A stretch of 11,716 nt of DNA from JBCBZH01 sp039815415. GTDB taxonomy: Bacteria; Bacteroidota; Rhodothermia; Rhodothermales; Rubricoccaceae. Under the pieces are notes generated by a model. It saw only the letters and a list, made by a program, of their open reading frames with translations, was not told where the DNA came from and searched no databases. The first letter of the stretch is position 1. Every line of letters starts with the position of its first letter. Position numbers and translations under genes: made by a program. The stretch lies in the NCBI GenBank assembly GCA_039815415.1, contig JBCBZH010000124.1, forward strand, positions 1 through 11,716, in the 5' to 3' direction. Shown in pieces: positions 6,707-11,716 of this stretch.

Positions 6707-9192
6707 TCCGCCAGCCCGAAGACCGCGTTCGCGAACACCAGCTCGCCGCTGTGCCAGAAGCCCCGGAACAGCGGACCATCCACCAGCGCAACCACCTCGC
6801 CCCGACCGATCTCGGAGACCCCGAACACCAGCGTGTCGGTCAAGCGCTCGGCGGTGTCCGCGCCCGCAAAGCCGCTCACGGGTGTCCCCTCGCGGATCAC
6901 GCCGACGTTCCACCCGTCGTCCAGGAATTCGACCGCCGTGGTGCCGCGCTTGAGCGTGTAAGTGAACTCCGGGTAGCCGAACCCGAGCGGGTGCGTGTTA
7001 TCGAGCTGGACGCGGTAGATGCTTCCCGGGTTGCTGCCTGTCGCACGCTCGCGATCTTGGTCTGCGTAGCGCTGGAGACGAGCATCGGCGGAGGTGTCCG
7101 GGTCTGCCGAACGCCGCGTCTTGAGACCGAAGCCATCGTGGCGGGCCAGCGCGGTGACCGCACTCTCGAGCGCCACGAGGCGACCGCCTGCTCGCACCCA
7201 ATCCGTCAGCGTCTCCACCCGGCTTTCCGACAGCCAGGACCCGTAGCTGCCACTCGGCATCACCAGCACGTCGGCATCATCGAGCATGGCGGCGTTCAGG
7301 GCCTCGGCCCGGACGAACGTGGCCGGATAGTCCCACGTCTGGTCGAGTGTGTGCCACACCTCACCCATCGCGCCCGACGACACCGGCGACTCGGACAGGA
7401 CGAGCACCTTCGGCGCACGCATAAACCCGACGCTGTTCGAGCCGATATCATCGCCCTCCTCCACGAAACCGCTTTCGATGGCGTCGAGGGATCGTCCAGC
7501 AGCCTGTGCTGTCTCGCGCACCAGCGCGTCGAAGCGGTTGCCGAGGCGCTGATTGCCCGCCCGCGTGATGACCAGCGTGCCCCGATCGTAGCGCTCGCCA
7601 TTGGACGTAAACGGCTCCGAGACGATCCGCACCCCCACACCTGCCTTCAAGAGCTGCGCCAGCAACCTGGCATCGCCCGCGCTTTCCCACCGCGCCACAT
7701 AGGCGTACGGCCTCGAGTTGGCAGGCATCGTCGGGCTGGCGAGAGGCGACGCACCACCCGCCCCCACATCCGCGCGAAGCGCCATGCCCTCGAGACCGTA
7801 GACGTAGGGCAGAGCCCACGCGGTCACGTCGTAGGTCAGCGAGTCGTCCAGCGCAGGCGCGGGCTCGAACAGCACATCCGCGAGCAGGCCCTTGGGCTGA
7901 TCCAGCGACACCACCAGATCGCCCGGCTCGATGGTCACCTGACCGACGCTCGACGGACTGGCGAGCCCGCCTCCGTACCGGACGCCCTGCACGGTCTGGC
8001 TGCCATCGGCCCAGCCATAGCGGATGCCCTGGAGATCCAGCAGCTCGGTCAGTGCCTCCAGCGTCCCGGCGGTGCCTCGCACCGCGTAGGCGCGCGTGGC
8101 GCCGGACAGCGGGCTGGCGAAGTAGCTCGCAAACTCCGCCCGCACGCGCTCGGCGTTGCGGGCCGTGGTGGCAACGGTCGCGAGCCCGGTAGCGTGGTGA
8201 TTCCGAATGCGGTCGGAGAGGCGAAGCGTGTCGCCCTCGGCGGTCTCAATCGCCAGCCCGGCGCGACCGCTTCCCCCCTGCTCGTACGTCATCCCGATGG
8301 CGCCGTTGAACGTGGGCCAGGTGTCGCCGTAGCCAGGATAGAACAGGTCGAACACCTCGCGGGTGAAGTAGAGCCCTCCCTCGCGGTCGAACACCTCCGC
8401 GTTGCCCTCGCCGACGAGCCCCTGAAACGTGCGCTGCCAGTCGGTGATGCGCGCGTGGAAGGGCTCTGCAGCGGGCGCAAAGAAGTACGGCGAGTTGACG
8501 CCCTGCTCGTGGAAGTCCACGTGGACGTGTGGGAGCCACGTGTTGTAGAGTGCCAGCCGAGCGCGGGTCTCGAGCTGCGTGCCCCAGGCCCAGTCGCGGT
8601 TTAGGTCGAACAGGTAGTGGTTGCTGCGGCCTCCGGGCCAGGCCTCGGTGTGCTCGCGGGCGATGGGGTCGGCGACTGGCCGAGCGCCCCGGCGCTGCAT
8701 GTAACCCGTCACATAGCGGTCCCGCCCGTCCGGGTTGAGGCACGGGTCGATGACCACGACCACGTCCCGCAGCCACGCTTCAGCCTCCGAGCTGGTAGCG
8801 AGCATGTAGAGCGTCTGCATGGACGCCTCCGTGCCCACCGACTCGTTGCCGTGCACGTTGTAGCTCAGCCACACGATGGCCTTGTCGGGGGCTCCATCCC
8901 CCTCGGTAGCTGCCAGGTTTGAGAGACGCACGGACTCGGCGTCCACGTCCGGCGCCGAGACCACCAGCGTGAGCAGCGGGCGCCCCTCGACGCTCTCACC
9001 ATACGGCACCAGCTCGACGCGGTCAGACGCGCTGGCGACGTGCTCGACGTAGTCCACCACGCGATGGTGGAGCGTGAACCGCTCGCCGAGGGGATAGCCC
9101 AAGAAGGCTTCCGGAGACTGAACCTGCGCGACGGCAGCAGGGGCGAGCAGCAGGGCGAGAACAAGGAGACGAGTCACAGGCACGAGGCGCAA
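6703..9192 (-). CDS. secreted M14-family zinc carboxypeptidase, large Bacteroidota type
   Basis: An 829-aa exported protein with a Sec signal peptide (about 1-22, ending AVAQ). The N-terminal half is an M14 metallocarboxypeptidase domain. Zinc ligands fit HxxE in NVHGNES (H114, E117) and H228 in DFHEQG, with the usual spacing of roughly 110 residues. NPDGRDR (153-159) is the conserved loop after the ligands, and E304 in MTYEQGG is the expected general base. Residues about 635-690 (DADVLVMPSGSYG ... WVRAGGRLVALES) look like a class I glutamine amidotransferase-like domain, which I know from this large Bacteroidota M14 type. It lacks a T9SS sorting domain, so the periplasm or ordinary export is likely. 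The start is unsure: TTG 9192, GTG 9183 or GTG 9177. A TACCTTTC near-match to the -7 box lies on this strand at 9210-9203. No exact dispersed 10-mer occurs in its 2.5 kb. Confidence 0.9.
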   Translation of the reverse strand: MRLVPVTRLLVLALLLAPAAVAQVQSPEAFLGYPLGERFTLHHRVVDYVEHVASASDRVELVPYGESVEGRPLLTLVVSAPDVDAESVRLSNLAATEGDGAPDKAIVWLSYNVHGNESVGTEASMQTLYMLATSSEAEAWLRDVVVVIDPCLNPDGRDRYVTGYMQRRGARPVADPIAREHTEAWPGGRSNHYLFDLNRDWAWGTQLETRARLALYNTWLPHVHVDFHEQGVNSPYFFAPAAEPFHARITDWQRTFQGLVGEGNAEVFDREGGLYFTREVFDLFYPGYGDTWPTFNGAIGMTYEQGGSGRAGLAIETAEGDTLRLSDRIRNHHATGLATVATTARNAERVRAEFASYFASPLSGATRAYAVRGTAGTLEALTELLDLQGIRYGWADGSQTVQGVRYGGGLASPSSVGQVTIEPGDLVVSLDQPKGLLADVLFEPAPALDDSLTYDVTAWALPYVYGLEGMALRADVGAGGASPLASPTMPANSRPYAYVARWESAGDARLLAQLLKAGVGVRIVSEPFTSNGERYDRGTLVITRAGNQRLGNRFDALVRETAQAAGRSLDAIESGFVEEGDDIGSNSVGFMRAPKVLVLSESPVSSGAMGEVWHTLDQTWDYPATFVRAEALNAAMLDDADVLVMPSGSYGSWLSESRVETLTDWVRAGGRLVALESAVTALARHDGFGLKTRRSADPDTSADARLQRYADQDRERATGSNPGSIYRVQLDNTHPLGFGYPEFTYTLKRGTTAVEFLDDGWNVGVIREGTPVSGFAGADTAERLTDTLVFGVSEIGRGEVVALVDGPLFRGFWHSGELVFANAVFGLAD

Positions 9193-9297
9193 GAGGCAGA
9201 TGGAAAGGTATCTCCCTCACCCTCGAGCTGGTGCTGCACGACGAAGCCGCCCCGCGCATCCTCGCTCAGAGCGGCCTCTCGATCTCTAGCGTTGGAC

Positions 9298-9474
9298 CTA
9301 AGCGTCCGGGATCGCGTCCTGGCCACAGGACGTGCACTGGTAGGCACTCAGCGAGCTGTCGGTGACCCAGGCGGTGGTCCGCTCGCAGCGGATGCAGTGA
9401 CCGCGTCGGTTGACAAGCGTGGCCGAAGTGACGTTTCGAAAGGCAGCGACGAGGGCAGGAAAGAAGGCAGACAT
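9298..9474 (-). CDS. 58-aa zinc-ribbon protein
   Basis: A short ORF, ATG at 9474 to TAG at 9298, encoding 58 residues. It contains two CxxC knuckles, C27-I-R-C30 (after GH) and C47-T-S-C50 (followed by GQ), 17 residues apart, the arrangement of a zinc ribbon. The N-terminal 20 residues are partly hydrophobic. The pattern RGHCIRC ... YQCTSCGQ is typical of rubredoxin-like or zinc-ribbon domains in small regulators and adaptors, but no partner can be named. It lies upstream of the M14 peptidase on the same strand with a 105-bp gap. Two overlapping longer frames (9266-9550 -, 9040-9546 +) have no such structure, so I take this as the real gene. It is below the length many ORF callers keep. Confidence 0.65.
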   Translation of the reverse strand: MSAFFPALVAAFRNVTSATLVNRRGHCIRCERTTAWVTDSSLSAYQCTSCGQDAIPDA

Positions 9475-9631
9475 ATCCGGGGGAGAGATGCAAACGGCGC
9501 GGACAAACCCGGAGATCGACGACCGGTTCAGTGCCTAAAGGTGTGAACACAACTCTCTCACGGCCTCTTCACAGCAAAGCGCTTCCAGACTCCTCTCTTC
9601 ACGCGCCCTTGCCCGAGAGCGCCCTTCAGAA

Positions 9632-9665
9632 TCGCCAGCTCGGCGTGATCCCCTCGAGCTGGCGA
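9632..9665. repeat. inverted pair of the dispersed motif upstream of the first Tat gene
   Basis: TCGCCAGCTCG at 9632-9642 and its exact reverse complement CGAGCTGGCGA at 9655-9665 form an 11-bp perfect inverted repeat with a 12-base spacer. It lies in the 237-bp region between the divergent zinc-ribbon and Tat genes, just before a TATATAGAT stretch. It could be an operator, a hairpin, or a chance-independent product of the motif's spread. Nothing else gene-like is visible in 9475-9711. Confidence 0.75.
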
Positions 9666-9670
9666 GGGCG

Positions 9671-9679
9671 TATATAGAT
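9671..9679 (+). promoter_or_regulatory. AT-rich -10-like element before the first Tat gene
   Basis: TATATAGAT at 9671-9679 stands out in GC-rich surroundings and lies 32 bp before the ATG at 9712, right after the inverted repeat. It does not fit the TAnnTTTG consensus, and no -35/-33 box is clear, so this is a weak call. Confidence 0.3.
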
Positions 9680-9711
9680 CCAGCCCCCATTCCCGACATT
9701 CCGCCAGCACC

Positions 9712-10044
9712 ATGTCTGATCGCCAGCCCGACGCTCCCCAGCCCATCTCCCGACGCGAGAGCCTCAAGCGCGCCGCCGGTGCTCTCGCTCTTGGCCTCGG
9801 CGCCCCCATGTCTGCGCTCGCCGCCGAGTCTGAGGACGAGCGGAAGTCCGTCCTCGCCTTCTACAGGGCCGGTAGCCGCGACTTCGCGTTCGATGGCAAA
9901 GGCAACGACCTCGTCCACAAGATGGAGATCCCGGAGGAGGTAGCTGAGATGTTGATGCGGCCTGAGGCCTTCGGCTACATCAAGCTCGGTGACATTGAGG
10001 GGCGCCGCGGCGCGGTGTTCCAGGTAATCAAGGACCGTCGGTAG
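9712..10044 (+). CDS. small Tat-exported protein, paralogue A
   Basis: A 110-aa protein with a twin-arginine signal: SRRESLK (residues 13-19, Phe of S-R-R-x-F-L-K replaced by Ser), then an Ala/Leu/Gly hydrophobic stretch and a possible AxA cleavage site near 35-37. It would be exported folded by the Tat system. A Pro/Gln/Asp-rich stretch precedes the RR pair. The mature part is about 72 residues, with a core resembling that of paralogue B: KSxLxF, LV...IPEEVAEML, PEAF, and C-terminal AVFxV. I do not recognise this family and no cofactor-binding motif is seen; there are no Cys residues. It is followed after 55 bp by the YkgJ-like gene. The first 28 shared codons match paralogue B in protein sequence except codon 2. 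Confidence 0.75.
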   Translation: MSDRQPDAPQPISRRESLKRAAGALALGLGAPMSALAAESEDERKSVLAFYRAGSRDFAFDGKGNDLVHKMEIPEEVAEMLMRPEAFGYIKLGDIEGRRGAVFQVIKDRR

Positions 10045-10099
10045 ACCTAGGCAGAGACTCCATTGGCTGCCTGCACCGATATCGTCTCCTGACTGAGCG

Positions 10100-10765
10100 A
10101 TGGCGTCTCATGACATGACCCTTCTCCCCGTCGCTCGCACGCGCGAGAGTGCGTTCGCCTACGCGTGTCGAGGCTGTGGGCGGTGCTGCCATCACAAGCG
10201 CATCCGCGTGGACACGTACGCGGTCGCCCGCCTCGCCGAGGCCCTGAACGTATCGACGGGCGAGGTGCTGGACCGCTACATCGACGCCGACACCTCTACC
10301 CTGAAGCAAACCGACGAGGGCGCCTGCACCTTCCTGGACGATTCCGGCTGCGCTGTCCACAGCGGACGGCCCCTCGCGTGCCGCCTCTATCCGCTCGGCT
10401 GGTTCAGCGACCGCGTAGCGATGGAGTCGTTCGGCGAACTCTCGCCCCACCCGGAGACCGACGGCATCTACAGCACCGACGGCACGGTCGCCGACTACCT
10501 CGAGGCCCAGGGCACGGCGCCCTACGAACGGGCCGCCCAGCGCTACGCCGAGGTCCTCTGGCGGCTCAACGCAGCCCTCGAGATGGACGGCCCCGACCCC
10601 GGCGAGCCCCCACCCATCGCGGATGTGGACGCTGCCGTAGACGCGGACTGCAAAGACCGTGACGTCCCGGTTCCAGATGACCTGGAGGCAAGAATCGACC
10701 TTCACCTCGAGCTGCTGCACCGATGGCTGGACGATGCCGGAACACCTCCTGCCAGCTCGACCTAA
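10100..10765 (+). CDS. YkgJ-family cysteine-cluster protein
   Basis: A 221-aa cytoplasmic protein with the YkgJ (CxxCxxCC) pattern: C23, C26, C29 and C30 in ACRGCGRCC, then C76 (ACTFLDD), C84 (SGCAVH) and C94 in RPLACRLYPLGW. The order C..C..CC, C, C, RP..CR.YPLG is diagnostic of this family, which is thought to bind zinc or an iron-sulphur cluster; the reaction is not established. The C-terminal part (about 150-221) is acidic and specific. It lies between the two Tat-exported paralogues, 55 bp after A and 52 bp before B, all on the + strand, so a shared transcript is likely. ATG 10100 is chosen; ATG 10115 (M6) is an alternative. A one-mismatch copy of the dispersed motif overlaps its last codons. 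Confidence 0.9.
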   Translation: MASHDMTLLPVARTRESAFAYACRGCGRCCHHKRIRVDTYAVARLAEALNVSTGEVLDRYIDADTSTLKQTDEGACTFLDDSGCAVHSGRPLACRLYPLGWFSDRVAMESFGELSPHPETDGIYSTDGTVADYLEAQGTAPYERAAQRYAEVLWRLNAALEMDGPDPGEPPPIADVDAAVDADCKDRDVPVPDDLEARIDLHLELLHRWLDDAGTPPASST

Positions 10766-10817
10766 TCCAGCTGCTTTTCGATGCCCACTCCTGACTCTCC
10801 ACGCTTCCTCTAACACG

Positions 10818-11123
10818 ATGCAAGATCGCCAGCCCGACGCTCCCCAGCCCATTTCACGCCGTGAGAGCCTCAAGCGTGCCGCAGGTGCGCTTGCCCTCGG
10901 CCTTGGCGGCTCCGTCGCCGCCCTAGCGGAAACCGGGTCTCAGAAGTCTACCCTCTCGTTCTTCAAAGGCCGCGAACTCGTGGCCGAGGTCGATATCCCT
11001 GCCGAGATTGCGGAGGTGCTGAGTCAGCCCGGCGCCTTCGATGTCTGCAAGATCCCTGCGCCTCCAGCGCCCGCTGCCGTCTTTCGAGTTGAGCGCGTCC
11101 GCTCCCAGGAACAGCGAGGCTAG
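10818..11123 (+). CDS. small Tat-exported protein, paralogue B
   Basis: A 101-aa paralogue of the protein at 9712-10044. Residues 3-30, including SRRESLK and the Ala/Leu/Gly stretch, are identical to paralogue A, and a VAALAE sequence gives a cleavage site. The mature part is shorter and diverged: KSTLSFFKG, LVAEVDIPAEIAEVL, PGAF, AVFRV. It has one Cys (in DVCKIP), which A lacks. The start is ATG 10818; the frame is open further upstream, but the paralogue comparison fixes the start. The gene ends 80 bp before the convergent protease-like gene. Function is unknown; it is inferred to be exported folded, possibly with a partner or ligand. Confidence 0.78.
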   Translation: MQDRQPDAPQPISRRESLKRAAGALALGLGGSVAALAETGSQKSTLSFFKGRELVAEVDIPAEIAEVLSQPGAFDVCKIPAPPAPAAVFRVERVRSQEQRG

Positions 11124-11203
11124 ACCGTCGGGCTGGCGGACATGGGCGCCGTCTTGCTCGCCAAGCTCTTCTCGGTGAACGGGACCACCGGCCCGATACT
11201 AAC

Positions 11204-11695
11204 CTACCGGCTATAAAACAGGTCTGGGGTCAGGACGCGCCCCAAGAGATCGGACGCTCCTGGGTTGACAAGCACCGCTCCCTCCATTGCCTCGCGCCCA
11301 AGCAGCATGGGAAAGCGGAGCAAGCTCCGATCCGTCAGCGTCACCTCGATGCCCCAGGTCGGCGCGTCGGCCTTCGTTCCCAACCGGAGCTGCGTTCCAA
11401 TCACGACCCGCAGTTCGGAGTGTCCACTCGACGACGTCACCTCGCGCTGATCCACAACCGGCGCCACGCAGTCCACGACGAGCGTCGCAGGCGTGCGGAT
11501 GGGCTTCGCCCGGAAGCGGGCCACCAGGGCGCCACCGTCGCGCTCGGTATGGACATCGAACGCATGCAACGCGGACGTCGCCGCTCCGGTGTCCACTTTC
11601 GCACGGACGGCCAGAAGCCCGAGTTCGGGCAATGCCACCCACTCGCGCCACCCCACGGTGACGAGCGATGACGGGCTGGTGGACGGGCTAGGCAT
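11204..11695 (-). CDS. RimB-like retropepsin-family protein (ATP-dependent zinc protease family)
   Basis: A 163-aa protein fitting the PF05618 type, annotated as ATP-dependent zinc protease or RimB, which is often encoded next to RimK-type ATP-grasp ligases and acts on glutamate tails in some bacteria. The aspartic-protease-like motif AKVDTGAATSALHA is present, with D35 the likely active Asp and DTGA matching the retropepsin fold. Also present are VGWREWVALPELGL at the start, APVVDQREVTSSSGH in the middle, IEVTLTDR and MLLGREAMEG near the end. The length is usual for the family. ATG 11695 gives a full N-terminus. The sequence upstream on this strand is only 21 bp, so a RimK gene cannot be seen or excluded. 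It converges with the second Tat gene. Confidence 0.85.
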   Translation of the reverse strand: MPSPSTSPSSLVTVGWREWVALPELGLLAVRAKVDTGAATSALHAFDVHTERDGGALVARFRAKPIRTPATLVVDCVAPVVDQREVTSSSGHSELRVVIGTQLRLGTKADAPTWGIEVTLTDRSLLRFPMLLGREAMEGAVLVNPGASDLLGRVLTPDLFYSR

Positions 11696-11716
11696 TGCGG
11701 AGAGCGCGGAGAGCGC

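Larger units (their letters stand above)
282..9664. repeat. dispersed 10-mer CGCCAGCTCG family, at least 19 exact copies
   Basis: Exact copies of CGCCAGCTCG start at 282, 1461, 2182, 3168, 4515, 4589, 6337, 6680 and 9633. Reverse complements start at 602, 1599, 1785, 2891, 4650, 5431, 6384, 6471, 6688 and 9655. Both orientations are about equal. Flanks favour T before and A(G) after: seven copies fit the 12-mer TCGCCAGCTCGA. Copies lie in genes of both strands, in different reading frames, and between genes (1461, 2182, 6680/6688, 9633/9655). Copies with one change also abound: CACCAGCTCG (465, 4149, 4260, 5018, 6736, 9007; reverse 9224) and CGCCAGCCCG (ten copies). A rough hand estimate for independent bases at about 65% GC gives near 0.1 copies expected in this length. 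Confidence 0.85.

Noticed and set aside
6751..8604. A long + strand open frame (617 codons) opposite the M14 peptidase
   Set aside because: It is Arg/His/Gly/Ala-rich without domains and lies fully antisense to a gene with intact zinc-ligand motifs; typical of high-GC antisense frames.
9266..9550. A 94-codon - strand frame overlapping the zinc-ribbon gene
   Set aside because: Its Cys residues are scattered without CxxC pairing, while the overlapping 58-aa frame has two regular CxxC knuckles.
282..9664. The possibility that the 10-mer is just a protein motif (ELA or RQL) repeated in the genes
   Set aside because: It also occurs in spacers and in other frames (S-W-R at 4515, S-P-A-R at 4650) and in unrelated protein folds.
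282..9664. Identity of the motif with cyanobacterial HIP1 (GCGATCGC) or known Neisseria/Haemophilus uptake sequences
   Set aside because: The sequence differs; only density and behaviour are similar.
10028..10873. A 281-codon - strand open frame opposite the YkgJ-like gene
   Set aside because: Antisense to the clear Cys-cluster gene and to the start of the second Tat gene. It and the - strand frame at 9535-9918 look alike only because each reads the reverse of the duplicated Tat leader.
11180..11195. Weak stem (CGGG, A/C mismatch, CC, loop ACC, GG, CCCG) between the second Tat gene and the convergent RimB-like gene
   Set aside because: Short, with a mismatch and no U-tract; could be a terminator but not well enough supported to annotate.
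11697..11714. Two tandem copies of GCGGAGAGC at the window end
   Set aside because: Only two 9-bp units cut by the window edge; too little to call a repeat.
1..11716. CRISPR arrays, tRNA or rRNA genes, insertion sequences, phage genes
   Set aside because: No regularly spaced direct repeats, no tRNA-like cloverleaf or rRNA segments, and no transposase or integrase motifs were seen on reading both strands.

Overview
The window looks like chromosomal DNA of a high-GC member of the Bacteroidota/Rhodothermota lineage, most likely the Rhodothermales (Rubricoccaceae-like). Three observations support this: a C-terminal type IX secretion (T9SS) sorting domain on the predicted glycoside hydrolase at 4397-6133, almost no Shine-Dalgarno sequences before starts, and a TAnnTTTG-type -7 promoter box in the 35-bp divergent gap at 6134-6168. 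The lineage is inferred from these signals, not from a database match.

Layout: 1-246 is the 3' end of a GNAT acetyltransferase. Positions 270-4400 form a run of seven tightly packed + strand genes: a second GNAT acetyltransferase, a DUF3124-type lipoprotein, an SDR-family protein lacking the usual Tyr/Lys catalytic pair, a four-helix membrane protein, an exported DUF6624-like protein, a Rid-family protein and a 104-aa hypothetical protein. The last of these overlaps, stop codon to stop codon, a - strand T9SS-secreted glycoside hydrolase-like protein (4397-6133). Divergent from that is an O6-alkylguanine-DNA methyltransferase (ogt, 6169-6678). Ogt converges on a long secreted M14 zinc carboxypeptidase (6703-9192, - strand); a perfect 20-bp palindrome separates the two stop codons. 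A previously easy-to-miss 58-aa zinc-ribbon gene lies at 9298-9474 (- strand). Next, on the + strand, are two small paralogous Tat-exported proteins (9712-10044, 10818-11123) flanking a YkgJ-type Cys-cluster protein (10100-10765). The window ends with a RimB-like retropepsin-family protein on the - strand (11204-11695).

Most genes are unrelated housekeeping or envelope functions and do not form one pathway. The strongest unexplained signal is at DNA level: the 10-mer CGCCAGCTCG (either strand) occurs at least 19 times by hand count, in several reading frames and between genes, twice as inverted pairs. It behaves like a genome-wide dispersed motif of the DNA-uptake-sequence or HIP1 type. The second notable signal is the Tat pair: codons 3-30 encode identical amino acids with only synonymous DNA differences, while the mature parts have diverged strongly.
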